DNA of 15,204 nt from an uncultured Selenomonadaceae bacterium (GCA_905236255.1 CAJOPK010000066.1:1-15204), one strand, 5' to 3'; shown: positions 1 to 6,274, counted from the first letter of the stretch. The notes: generated by a model from the letters alone, not told the origin. A program made the numbers and translations.

Positions 1-87
1 CAAACTTTTCTGAAGAGCAGAAGAGTTGTTGTTAAGGGTGTTCATCGTGCGAACTGCCGACATATTGTTTTTTACTACCATAGCCAT
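1..87 (-). CDS. flagellin, N-terminal fragment (cut by window edge)
   Basis: Flagellin polymerises into the flagellar filament after export through the flagellar type III apparatus. Only the first 29 codons are inside the window. Read on the minus strand from the ATG at 87-85 they give a protein starting MAMVVKNNMSAVRTMNTLNN and ending SSALQKSL. This is the conserved D0 start of bacterial flagellins (NN-x-SA-x-R-x-x-N-x-L). An AGGAGG at 96-101 lies 8 nt before this ATG, which favours it over the second ATG two codons later. A sigma-28-like promoter lies upstream at 133-159. The rest of the gene is off the left edge, so length and completeness are unknown. The family call is very secure; the gene name (hag or fliC) is left open. 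Confidence 0.95.
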   Translation of the reverse strand, partial: MAMVVKNNMSAVRTMNTLNNNSSALQKSL

Positions 88-126
88 GATTTTTTCCTCC
101 TTGGTTTTTCCAAAAAACTTTTTTAA
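88..126 (-). promoter_or_regulatory. flagellin 5' leader, possible CsrA target
   Basis: The predicted transcript leader can fold a small stem GTTTTT/AAAAAC (118-113 with 109-104) whose loop carries GG. Alternatively TTGG can pair with CCAA immediately before the Shine-Dalgarno. Three GGA triplets occur in a short span, one at the small stem and two in the AAGGAGGA ribosome binding site. CsrA represses hag translation in Bacillus by binding GGA motifs in and near the Shine-Dalgarno. CsrA control here is inferred from this layout only; no csrA or fliW gene is in the window. Confidence 0.35.
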
Positions 127-132
127 ATCCTT

Positions 133-159
133 TTTTCGGCGACTTCCATGCCGCCTTTA
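133..159 (-). promoter_or_regulatory. sigma-28 (SigD/FliA) type flagellin promoter
   Basis: On the minus strand a TAAA (159-156) is followed by exactly 15 nt and then GCCGAAAA (140-133). The known flagellar sigma factor consensus is TAAA-N15-GCCGATAA, so only one base of the -10 differs. Transcription would start near position 126, giving a leader of about 40 nt before the flagellin ATG at 87. The match in sequence, spacing and position ahead of a flagellin gene makes this a strong call. Confidence 0.85.
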
Positions 160-280
160 TATCAATCAAACCGCCGATTAAAACCGGTCGTCACCAATTT
201 TATTTTCGTACCGCTGCGCATCACGGTCGATCCGTCGATTTGAATGGTATCGCTTTAAGTTTTTTGTTTGTAACCAAGAA

Positions 281-296
281 GCATAAAGTTTTATGC
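281..296. repeat. palindrome GCATAAA-gt-TTTATGC
   Basis: Two perfect 7-bp arms flank a 2-bp centre. The site is about 120 bp upstream of the flagellin -35 box. This symmetry is typical of a dimeric regulator's operator, but no regulator can be named, and the AT-rich setting makes a chance palindrome possible. Confidence 0.4.
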
Positions 297-425
297 AGTC
301 TGCAGTTCGACATCAACCGGATTTTAAATGAGGCTCTCCGATTGAGTAAAAATTTTTTATTTTTTCCGGTCGGTCATTGCCGACCTCTGTATATTTGTGC
401 TGTTGCGATATAAAATTTTCAAAGT

Positions 426-529
426 TCCGGTAAGGATTTTTGCGCCTTACAAAATCTTTATCGAAAGTTTTTTGGGAAAACTTAATAGCAGGAAGGAAAG
501 TTGTTTTTTTTTTTTGAAAACTTACCGGA
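426..529. repeat. 104-bp element bounded by 9-bp inverted repeats
   Basis: TCCGGTAAG (426-434) and CTTACCGGA (521-529) are perfect inverted repeats. Inside are two local stems: GTAAGG/CCTTAC (430-435 with 445-450) and AAGTTTT/AAAACTT (465-471 with 477-483). A second AAAACTT (517-523) could pair with the same AAGTTTT. A run of 12 T lies at 504-515. The local and long-range pairings exclude one another. It could be a tiny non-autonomous element, a structured 3' UTR of the upstream minus-strand gene, or chance in AT-rich DNA. Confidence 0.4.
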
Positions 530-608
530 CTCCTAAAACGGTTTCGGAGATTGTTTTACGCCGGACGACTTCAGGCGGAAAGGTTTGCAAGGTGGAAAGT
601 GGGAAAAT

Positions 609-1649
609 TTACAAATTAAGCTGTTTAAGTTGCTCGTAAGACAATGTTCCCATGTGGGCAAGTTTGTTTCGTATTTCATGATAAAGATAAAGTTGTTCAT
701 ATTCGTGCTGATGCAGAGGCCATCTGTCCCTTGCATTCAGAAAATATAACAATCCTATTTCCGCTTCTTTCGGTTCATAAACCGTTTCGCCGAATCCCGT
801 TTGACAGGGAAGTCCGGCACGGATCAATTTTTCTTTTCGTTTTATAAAATCCCGTCGAAAAGTTTCGGTAAGCGGAAAAATCAATTTTATTTGAGTTGTC
901 CAAATTGCCGTATCAATTTCGTCACGACTTTTTCCCTTATAATCTTCGCCGCAAATTTCCCGCAGCGTTTCATAAGGTTGACTTATAAATCTTTCACCGT
1001 ACCGAATACATTCCGCACTGAGTTCAATATCGTTTTCGACAATGTTTGAAACAAGTTCGGCAAGATATTGTTTGAAAAAATTTCCGGCTTTAAATTCGGT
1101 CGACAAAAGCATATTGAAAGTAAATCTGTCATAAGGGCCGATTTCCTTTTCATAAGAAAAGACGTTTATATTTTTTTTCCTGACAACATCATTTTCGTTG
1201 GCAACTTCCATTAAAAATACTCCGCCGGAATTTTTTCCGAGAAAACCGGCGTAATCCGAAATAAAGTTCACCCAATTTTTAATTTGATTGCGGTTTGCAT
1301 TTTTTATCCAAAAATAAATTCCGGACAAACTTACTTCTTTTTCGGTCGCCAAAAATTTTGCCCATCCGCCCTTGCCGGGACGAAATTTTATTCTGACTTC
1401 TTCCCTGCAAAAACGATTCGCCAAAAATTCACCGGGATCTGCGCCGGCTTCATCGGCATTTATGTGCCGGAAAGATCTGTTTGCATTTTTTTGCCCGACG
1501 TTTTCGGTAATTGTTTCGCGCATGTCATTTATCCAAGGCAATTTGTCCGAAGTGCAGACCATTACATTTTTTTCGTCAAGCAACGATTGAATTATGTTTT
1601 GCAAAAATCTGTTTGCGTTTGTTATTTGATTCCACCAAATATTTTCCAT
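609..1649 (-). CDS. unrecognised protein with C-terminal HEPN-like motif
   Basis: I do not recognise this 346-aa protein. The start is placed at the ATG at 1649 because AAGGA lies 9 nt before it; an in-frame ATG ten codons upstream has no such site. It has no signal peptide or membrane segment. The N-terminal part has a hydrophobic strand (VMVCTSDKLPW, about 29-39) followed by a helix, and a later strand ending in an acidic residue (GGVFLMEV, near 145-150), like a nucleotide-binding fold without a visible Walker A. The last 25 residues carry EIRNKLAHM: R327-N-x3-H332, which fits the R-x4-6-H motif of HEPN ribonucleases, with Asn after Arg as usual. HEPN domains are common in toxins and phage defence, so such a role is possible but only inferred. 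No partner gene is next to it. Flanked by flagellin downstream and divergent bglA upstream. Confidence 0.8.
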   Translation of the reverse strand: MENIWWNQITNANRFLQNIIQSLLDEKNVMVCTSDKLPWINDMRETITENVGQKNANRSFRHINADEAGADPGEFLANRFCREEVRIKFRPGKGGWAKFLATEKEVSLSGIYFWIKNANRNQIKNWVNFISDYAGFLGKNSGGVFLMEVANENDVVRKKNINVFSYEKEIGPYDRFTFNMLLSTEFKAGNFFKQYLAELVSNIVENDIELSAECIRYGERFISQPYETLREICGEDYKGKSRDEIDTAIWTTQIKLIFPLTETFRRDFIKRKEKLIRAGLPCQTGFGETVYEPKEAEIGLLYFLNARDRWPLHQHEYEQLYLYHEIRNKLAHMGTLSYEQLKQLNL

Positions 1650-1701
1650 TTTTGCACGTCCTTTCGCTAAAAACTTCACTGCGCAGAAAATTTAATCTTG
1701 A

Positions 1702-1742
1702 TTTTTCTGCCAACATTGCAATTCCCCTGCAAAAAAATCCTC
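1702..1742 (-). repeat. copy A of a 41-bp intergenic repeat
   Basis: This segment matches 12196-12236 at 34 of 41 positions in the same orientation. Its core on the minus strand is TTGCAGGGGAATT. It lies about 50-90 bp upstream of the ATG of the minus-strand gene at 1649, within the divergent bglA intergenic region. Read on the minus strand it encodes EDFFAGELQCWQKN and then a stop soon after; the other copy encodes the similar DDFLAGELKHWKKK. The copies may therefore be remnants of one coding sequence. Confidence 0.6.
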
Positions 1743-1787
1743 CGTACAGATTTTCGGATTGTGTGATTTTTCAATTAAAAATTTCGT

Positions 1788-1816
1788 TTGATTTTGAAAA
1801 AAATACGCGCTAAAAT
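1788..1816 (+). promoter_or_regulatory. sigma-70-type promoter for bglA
   Basis: TTGATT (1788-1793) and TAAAAT (1811-1816) are separated by 17 bp. They match the -35 and -10 consensus at 4/6 and 5/6. The expected start near 1823 leaves a leader of about 30 nt before the ATG at 1854. No catabolite-repression or antiterminator site was recognised. Confidence 0.55.
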
Positions 1817-1853
1817 ATGTTTGAATTTTTTGTAAAAGAGGAGGAATTTTGAA

Positions 1854-3323
1854 ATGGCATTTCCGAAAAATTTTCTCTGGGGCGGAGCAACGGCCGCCAA
1901 TCAATGTGAAGGCGCATATCTTGAGGGCGGCAAAGGTCTTTCCGTTCCGGATATGCTTTTGGGCGGTGACGTAAATACGCCGCGAACTTTTTGCCCGAAA
2001 ATTGAGGACGGCGTTTTTTATCCTTCCCATGAAGCGATCGATATGTATCATCATTTTAAGGAAGATATTGCGCTTTTCGCCGAAATGGGTTTTAAATGCT
2101 ATCGCACGTCAATCAACTGGGCAAGAATTTTTCCGAACGGCGACGACGAAAAGCCCAATGAAGAAGGATTGAAATTTTACGACGCACTTTTCGACGAATG
2201 TAAAAAACACGGAATCGAACCGCTCGTAACTCTTTGCCATTATGAAATTCCTTGGGGCATTGTCACAAAATATCACGGTTTCCACAATCGCAAGACGATA
2301 GATCTTTTTGTGAAATATGCGGAAACCTGTTTCAATCGTTTCAAGGATAAAGTCAAATATTGGCTGACCTTCAACGAAATAAATATGTCAATGATTGAAA
2401 CGAACATGGGCAATCTTTACGGCGTGGGAGTGATTCAGGAAGAGGATTTAAAGCGCACCGCGCCCTGCAAATTCCCGGAAATGATCGACATTCCGCAGGA
2501 AAGAATTGAGGCTCTGCACAATCAATTTGTCGCGTCGGCAAAGGCGGTAATTGCCGGTCACAAGATAAATCCGGATTTCAAAATCGGCAACATGATCTGC
2601 CATATTACATGGTATCCGCTTACCCCAAATCCGAAAGATATGCTTGAAGATCAGCGGCGCGATTCTCTTTGCAACGATATTTGCGGAGATGTTCAAATTC
2701 GCGGCGCATATCCTTACTTTGCAAAGACAATTTTCCGGGATATGGGAATTGACACAAAGTTCATGGAAAATGAAGAGGACAAGAAAATCATCAAAGAAGG
2801 CACGGTCGATTTTTACACGTTCAGTTATTATATGTCGAATTGCGTAACGGTTGACGAAAATGCCGAACAGGTCAAAGGCAACATGATGGGCGGGGCGAAA
2901 AATCCCTATCTCAAGGCAAGCGATTGGGGCTGGCAGATTGATCCGGACGGATTGCGCTGGACTTTGAACAAAATTGCCTCCCGTTATCCGGATAAGCCGA
3001 TAATGGTCGTCGAAAACGGATTCGGAGCATTTGACAAGGTCGAGGCGGACGGCTCCATTCATGACGATTACAGAATAAATTATTTCCGGGAACATATACG
3101 GGCGATGCGCGAGGCGGTCAATGAAGGCGTGCCGCTTATCGGATATACGACTTGGGGACCGATAGATCTTGTTTCCGCCGGCACCGGTCAATATGCGAAA
3201 CGCTACGGATTTATTTATGTCAATCGGCATGACGACGGCACCGGAGATTTTTCGCGCAGTCGGAAAGATTCTTTCTTCTGGTATAAAAAAGTCATCGAAT
3301 CAAACGGAGAAGATATTGAGTGA
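1854..3323 (+). CDS. bglA: 6-phospho-beta-glucosidase, GH1 family
   Basis: Hydrolyses 6-phosphorylated beta-glucosides (for example from cellobiose or aryl-glucosides) in the cytoplasm to glucose 6-phosphate and aglycone or glucose. The 489-aa length is typical of GH1. Visible signatures: the N-terminal FLWGGATAANQCEGAY, the acid/base glutamate in TFNE (E175), and the nucleophile glutamate in VVENGFG (E387). S441, K449 and Y451 in SAGTGQYAKRYGFIY match the phosphate-binding Ser/Lys/Tyr set of the 6-phospho subgroup rather than plain beta-glucosidases. AGGAGG at 1839-1844 is 9 nt before the ATG. No PTS transporter or BglG-type regulator is adjacent, so the phosphorylating transporter must be encoded elsewhere. 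A terminator follows at 3450-3483, with an IS200/IS605 remnant in between. The symbol could equally be ascB or another paralogue name. Confidence 0.93.
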   Translation: MAFPKNFLWGGATAANQCEGAYLEGGKGLSVPDMLLGGDVNTPRTFCPKIEDGVFYPSHEAIDMYHHFKEDIALFAEMGFKCYRTSINWARIFPNGDDEKPNEEGLKFYDALFDECKKHGIEPLVTLCHYEIPWGIVTKYHGFHNRKTIDLFVKYAETCFNRFKDKVKYWLTFNEINMSMIETNMGNLYGVGVIQEEDLKRTAPCKFPEMIDIPQERIEALHNQFVASAKAVIAGHKINPDFKIGNMICHITWYPLTPNPKDMLEDQRRDSLCNDICGDVQIRGAYPYFAKTIFRDMGIDTKFMENEEDKKIIKEGTVDFYTFSYYMSNCVTVDENAEQVKGNMMGGAKNPYLKASDWGWQIDPDGLRWTLNKIASRYPDKPIMVVENGFGAFDKVEADGSIHDDYRINYFREHIRAMREAVNEGVPLIGYTTWGPIDLVSAGTGQYAKRYGFIYVNRHDDGTGDFSRSRKDSFFWYKKVIESNGEDIE

Positions 3324-3352
3324 ATTTTTGTGACCGGTTTCGGAAAATTTTT

Positions 3353-3447
3353 AAGCCTGTGGAGACTATGTAATACGCAGTACTTGCCATTGTGCAACAG
3401 TCGCTGAAGCAGGAAGCTCCGATCTCTACAGGTCGTGAGTACTTCAC
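3353..3447 (+). mobile_element. IS200/IS605-type right end with decayed TnpB C-terminus
   Basis: A single frame from 3353 reads KPVETM, then TAA (3371-3373), then stays open as YAVLAIVQQSLKQEAP and ISTGREYFT up to the end of the element. SLKQEAP-x-STG resembles the C-terminal tail of many TnpB/OrfB proteins. The 3' part, GAAGCAGGAAGCTCCGATC then TCTACA then GGTCGTGAGTACTTCAC, has the form of IS605-group right ends (GCAGGAAGC, stem, GAGTA-x-TTCAC). The rest of tnpB, any tnpA and the left end are missing, so this is a remnant, or a right end left by deletion. It sits between the bglA stop and the bglA terminator. The left boundary is unknown; 3353 is simply where similarity starts to be recognisable. 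Confidence 0.72.
3404..3447 (+). ncRNA. omega-RNA-like scaffold (orphan)
   Basis: TnpB nucleases use an omega-RNA made from the 3' end of their own gene and the element's right end, with the guide beginning just after the element. Here GAAG (3413-3416) can pair with CTTC (3442-3445), CTC (3417-3419) with GAG (3437-3439), and GATC (3421-3424) with GGTC (3431-3434), around a TCTACA loop. The scaffold would end at TTCAC (3443-3447). The following bases would be the guide, and these are the 5' arm of the bglA terminator. No intact TnpB is present in the window, so function would need one in trans. An alternative fold CGTGA/TCACG (3434-3438 with 3444-3448) is also possible. Expression is unproven. 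Confidence 0.5.
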
Positions 3448-3449
3448 GT

Positions 3450-3483
3450 CCCGTTTCAAGAAATTAACGGGATTATTTTTTTT
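3450..3483 (+). terminator. rho-independent terminator downstream of bglA
   Basis: CCCGTT (3450-3455) pairs with AACGGG (3466-3471) across a 10-nt loop. The stem is followed by ATTA and eight T (3476-3483). It lies two bases after the IS right end and 127 bp after the bglA stop, consistent with the element having landed between gene and terminator. Confidence 0.75.
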
Positions 3484-3518
3484 GGTCCAAAATTGAAAAA
3501 TCTTTTTTGCAAAATTTG

Positions 3519-3527
3519 TGGTATAAT
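3519..3527 (+). promoter_or_regulatory. extended -10 promoter for the YitT-MBL-greA run
   Basis: TGGTATAAT is a perfect TATAAT with the TGn extension. No good -35 is seen at 16-18 bp, which is normal for extended -10 promoters. Transcription would begin near 3534. That excludes the upstream in-frame ATGs at 3493 and 3526 as starts and supports the ATG at 3556. Confidence 0.65.
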
Positions 3528-3555
3528 GCTTTACGGAAAAGGAAGTGAATCCGGA

Positions 3556-4500
3556 ATGAGAATAACTTCGGTAATTTCGACCCGTCAGTCTTTGAGATAT
3601 TTCGGAATTTTGGTCGGCTGTATGATTGCGGCGTGTTCGATAAATCTTTTTGTTGTACCGAATAAACTTTTGACCGGCGGCGCGACCGGAACGGCAATAA
3701 TTTTTTATTACATTGCCGGACTGCCGATAGGTCTGCAAACTTTGGTTTACAATATTCCGCTCCTGTTTGCGTCGTATAAATTGCTCGGAAAAAATTATAC
3801 GATCGACGTTATAACCGGGACGGTACTTTTTTCCGGTTGCATTGATGCCACAAGATTTTTGAATGCTTATGCGCCGCAAATTGACGAAAAACTTCTCGCC
3901 TCGATTTACGGCGGAGTTTTTAACGGGATCGGTTACGGGCTGGTTTTTCGCATGAACGGGAGTACCGGCGGCTTTGACATTATAGGCGCGATTATCCGAA
4001 AATATTATTCGATGAATATGGGCTCCGTAATTTTTGCATTTAACTGTGTGATCGTCACGATAGCCGGATTTTTGTTCGGAATAATCCCGGCGATGTTGAC
4101 TTTGGTCTGTATGTATATCACTTCATACGTCACCGACAAAGTAATTGCCGGACTGAACAGGCGAAAGGCAATTTTGATTATTTCGGAAAAGCACAACGAA
4201 ATTGCCGACGGAATTATGAGGGAAGTCGGGCGCGGAGTGACTTTTTTGCACGGGCGGGGTGCATTTACCGGAGTAGAGCGGGATATTGTCATGGTTGTGG
4301 TAAGCCTTACGCAAATTGCCAAAATCAAGCTGATTGTTCACGCGGTTGACAAAAGAGCCTTTATGGTTATAATATCTGCCGGTGAAGTCATGGGACGCGG
4401 TTTCACGAAACCCGTACTCAACAGAAAACCGGAGCATGAAATTCTTGACGTGGATCCGGAAGCCGAAAAAGCAATTCACGAAGCTTTACACGGAAAATAA
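3556..4500 (+). CDS. YitT family membrane protein (DUF161 + DUF2179)
   Basis: The 314-aa protein has about five or six hydrophobic segments in the first 200 residues, with family-typical GGATGTAII and NGSTGGFDIIG. A cytoplasmic C-terminal domain with RGVTFLHGRGAFTG and MVVVSLTQIAKIK fits DUF2179. Family members are inner-membrane proteins of poorly known function; transport or sensing has been suggested. The start at 3556 is chosen because the longer frame would begin upstream of the promoter at 3519-3527, and GGAAGTGA lies 7 nt before this ATG. It is followed after 21 bp by the MBL-fold gene and then greA, so the three are probably co-transcribed. Confidence 0.88.
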   Translation: MRITSVISTRQSLRYFGILVGCMIAACSINLFVVPNKLLTGGATGTAIIFYYIAGLPIGLQTLVYNIPLLFASYKLLGKNYTIDVITGTVLFSGCIDATRFLNAYAPQIDEKLLASIYGGVFNGIGYGLVFRMNGSTGGFDIIGAIIRKYYSMNMGSVIFAFNCVIVTIAGFLFGIIPAMLTLVCMYITSYVTDKVIAGLNRRKAILIISEKHNEIADGIMREVGRGVTFLHGRGAFTGVERDIVMVVVSLTQIAKIKLIVHAVDKRAFMVIISAGEVMGRGFTKPVLNRKPEHEILDVDPEAEKAIHEALHGK

Positions 4501-4521
4501 TTTTTTACGGAGGCATTTTGT

Positions 4522-5229
4522 ATGGAGATCACCTATCTGCTTAACAGCGGATTTTTGATTAAAGAAGGAAGGACACTTTTGATTTTTGACGATTTTGAAG
4601 ATCCGTCCGGCGTTGCCGACAAAGTCGTCGATAAGGGGGATTACGACAGATTTTATATTTTTGCAACCCATGCGCATTTCGATCATTTCGGAACGCATAT
4701 TCGTGCCTATTCAAAACAGGCGACCCGTTACATTTTCGGCAACGATATCAAACATACCAAACGCGTTAAAATTTTTCCGCCCGACATCATCACTTACATG
4801 AAAAAGTACAACACTTGGGAAGGCGACGGGATCAGAGTTTGGGCTTACGATTCGACCGATACCGGCGTTTCTTTTTTGGTCGAACTTGAATCCGGTACGC
4901 GAATTTTTCACGCCGGTGACTTCAACTGGTGGGATTGGAAAAATGAAACCGATGCCAACAGAATTATTGCCAAAAATGCTTTTCTGCGTCAACTCAAGAG
5001 AATGGACGGATTTTCAACCGACGTTTCATTTTTCCCGGTTGACGGACGGCTCGGGGAATCTCAAGAACTCGGAGTAATTGAATTTGTGAAGAATATCAAC
5101 ACAAAGCATCTCGTCGCAATGCACCGGGTAAATTATCCGCGCTGGCAACCTTCCGCCGAATTTTTGGAGACGGCGGGAGATTTGCCCGTTTGGGCTCCGA
5201 CAACTTCCGGCGAAAGTATAATTTTTTGA
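4522..5229 (+). CDS. MBL-fold metallo-hydrolase
   Basis: This 235-aa cytoplasmic protein belongs to the metallo-beta-lactamase fold. Metal-binding residues are visible: THAHFDHF gives H50, H52, D54 and H55; HAGD gives H130 and D133; and H201 (AMHR) is a candidate last ligand. It lacks the extra domains of RNase J or flavodiiron proteins and is closest in size to the UlaG-like or beta-lactamase-superfamily II single-domain hydrolases of Firmicutes. The substrate cannot be told from sequence. GGAGG just upstream fixes the ATG. It sits 21 bp after the YitT gene and 33 bp before greA, suggesting one transcript. A Trp-rich stretch (NWWDWKNE, about 135-142) after the HAGD motif is a possible subgroup marker. 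Confidence 0.85.
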   Translation: MEITYLLNSGFLIKEGRTLLIFDDFEDPSGVADKVVDKGDYDRFYIFATHAHFDHFGTHIRAYSKQATRYIFGNDIKHTKRVKIFPPDIITYMKKYNTWEGDGIRVWAYDSTDTGVSFLVELESGTRIFHAGDFNWWDWKNETDANRIIAKNAFLRQLKRMDGFSTDVSFFPVDGRLGESQELGVIEFVKNINTKHLVAMHRVNYPRWQPSAEFLETAGDLPVWAPTTSGESIIF

Positions 5230-5262
5230 AAACGCTAATTTTGAAAGAGAGGTAGACAAACA

Positions 5263-5739
5263 ATGTCCGAAAAAAAGGTAATGCTCACGCAGGACGGTTA
5301 CGATAAACTTGTCGAAAAACTTGATTATCTTATCAGCGTCCGTCGTCTTGAACTTGCGGACAGATTGAAAACCGCGATTGCTCAAGGCGACCTCAGCGAA
5401 AATTCCGAATATGACGATGCAAAGGATGAACAGGCACGTCTTGAAGGTGAAATTCTCGAACTTGAAAACAAAATCAAAAACAGCGAAATCATTCAGGGCG
5501 GCGGTGACGGCAATATCATTTCAATCGGCAGCACGGTTGTCATTCAAGATATTGAGTTTAAAGAGGACGAAACTTACATGATCGTCGGCTCGACGGAAGC
5601 GGATCCGGACAACAACAAAATTTCCGACGAATCTCCGGTCGGTGCGGCTTTGATAGGGAAAACCGTCGGGGATGTCGTTCAGGTTCATGCTCCCGCCGGC
5701 ATCATTGAATATGAAGTCTTGGAAATAAAAAAAGGTTAA
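5263..5739 (+). CDS. greA: transcription elongation factor GreA
   Basis: GreA enters the secondary channel of RNA polymerase and stimulates cleavage of backtracked RNA. The 158-aa length is standard. The N-terminal coiled coil (about 1-78) carries the tip motif GDLSENSEYDDAKDEQ, with the acidic pair D43 and E46 that help place the catalytic Mg2+. The C-terminal half (about 80-158) is the FKBP-like RNA-polymerase-binding domain, with SPVGAALIGKTVGDVVQV. GAGAGG lies upstream of the ATG. It is the last gene before a strong bidirectional terminator at 5767-5794 and probably shares a transcript with the two genes before it. Confidence 0.97.
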   Translation: MSEKKVMLTQDGYDKLVEKLDYLISVRRLELADRLKTAIAQGDLSENSEYDDAKDEQARLEGEILELENKIKNSEIIQGGGDGNIISIGSTVVIQDIEFKEDETYMIVGSTEADPDNNKISDESPVGAALIGKTVGDVVQVHAPAGIIEYEVLEIKKG

Positions 5740-5766
5740 GTTGAAAAGTTTCACACAAAAAAATAA

Positions 5767-5794
5767 CCCGTTCCGGATCGGAGCGGGATTTTTT
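5767..5794. terminator. bidirectional terminator between greA and the CYTH gene
   Basis: CCCG-T-TCCG (5767-5775) pairs with CGGA-G-CGGG (5779-5787), with one T-G wobble and a GAT loop. On the plus strand it is followed by ATTTTTT. On the minus strand the same stem is followed by TTATTTTTTT. It can therefore end both greA and the convergent CYTH gene. Confidence 0.85.
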
Positions 5795-5799
5795 GTCGT

Positions 5800-6255
5800 C
5801 TAAAAATTTTTGACAAGTTGAGAATTGTAATATTTCGGATCGTCGGAAACTTCCTTTTCAATCCAATCCGGCAATTCGATTTTTTCGTTTTCGTCGGAAA
5901 GTTCGACTTCAGCCAAAATCAACCCGAAATGTTTTCCTTCAAAAAAATCAATTTCCCAAACATGACCGGCTCGGTTAATTTTCTTTCTGACTTTTTCCAA
6001 AACATTCGGTTCACACATTTTTAAAAGTTCCCGCGCATCTTCAACGGGAATTTTATATTCAAATTCGTTTCGCGTTATGCCGACATTTTTTCCCTTGATC
6101 GTCAAAAATCCGGAATTGTCTTTCAATCTTACACGGACGGTTTTTTCGGGTTCCAAAGACAAATAACCCTGAATAATTTTTTCGCCGCCGTCAAATTCGA
6201 CGAATTTAATTTTTTCGGCATTCACCAAAAATTTACGCTCAATTTCCTTTGCCAT
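5800..6255 (-). CDS. CYTH domain protein, probable triphosphatase
   Basis: The 151-aa protein is a single CYTH domain, the triphosphate tunnel metalloenzyme fold. Visible motifs: the signature EIERKFLV (ExExK; E4, E6, K8), VRVRLK (R41, R43), LTIKG (K54), a basic KVRKK stretch near 88-92, and AEVEL (E116, E118) for metal binding. Short bacterial members of this size hydrolyse inorganic tripolyphosphate or related triphosphates; longer ones are adenylate cyclases (CyaB) or thiamine triphosphatases. No fused CHAD domain is present. GGGAGG upstream fixes the ATG. It is transcribed alone, with a TATAAT 20 bp before the ATG and a terminator shared with greA. Confidence 0.9.
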   Translation of the reverse strand: MAKEIERKFLVNAEKIKFVEFDGGEKIIQGYLSLEPEKTVRVRLKDNSGFLTIKGKNVGITRNEFEYKIPVEDARELLKMCEPNVLEKVRKKINRAGHVWEIDFFEGKHFGLILAEVELSDENEKIELPDWIEKEVSDDPKYYNSQLVKNF

Positions 6256-6274
6256 GATTCCACCTCCCGAAAAA

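Larger units (their letters stand above)
160..608. other. intergenic region without a convincing gene
   Basis: About 450 bp separate the flagellin promoter from the stop of the next minus-strand gene. No frame has both a ribosome binding site and a recognisable protein. The stretch contains a coding-like but start-less frame at 162-254 (-), a 16-bp near-perfect palindrome at 281-296, a small hairpin at 368-385, and a 104-bp AT-rich element bounded by 9-bp inverted repeats at 426-529. No clear rho-independent terminator for the upstream minus-strand gene was found. Confidence 0.6.

Noticed and set aside
368..385. Hairpin GGTCGG-TCATTG-CCGACC considered as a terminator
   Set aside because: No T-run follows it on either strand, so it does not qualify as a rho-independent terminator.
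397..639. An 80-aa open frame on the plus strand
   Set aside because: No ribosome binding site before its first codon, its protein looks like AT-rich noise, and it spans the inverted-repeat element and the end of the minus-strand gene.
1692..2054. A 120-aa minus-strand open frame ending in repeat copy A
   Set aside because: Most of it is antisense to bglA and it lacks a ribosome site. Only its last residues resemble the other repeat copy, so the repeat is reported instead of a gene.
2448..3230. A 260-aa open frame antisense to the 6-phospho-beta-glucosidase
   Set aside because: It mirrors a clearly real GH1 gene, has no ribosome site, and resembles no family. Long antisense frames are common opposite genes with this codon usage.
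3493..3555. N-terminal extension of the YitT-family protein
   Set aside because: Its codons cover the extended -10 promoter at 3519-3527, so the transcript would start inside it. The extension has no ribosome site and is not part of the family's usual start.
3292..3879. A 195-aa minus-strand open frame over the bglA-yitT junction
   Set aside because: It runs across a terminator, a promoter and the IS right end, overlaps two supported genes, and has no ribosome site.
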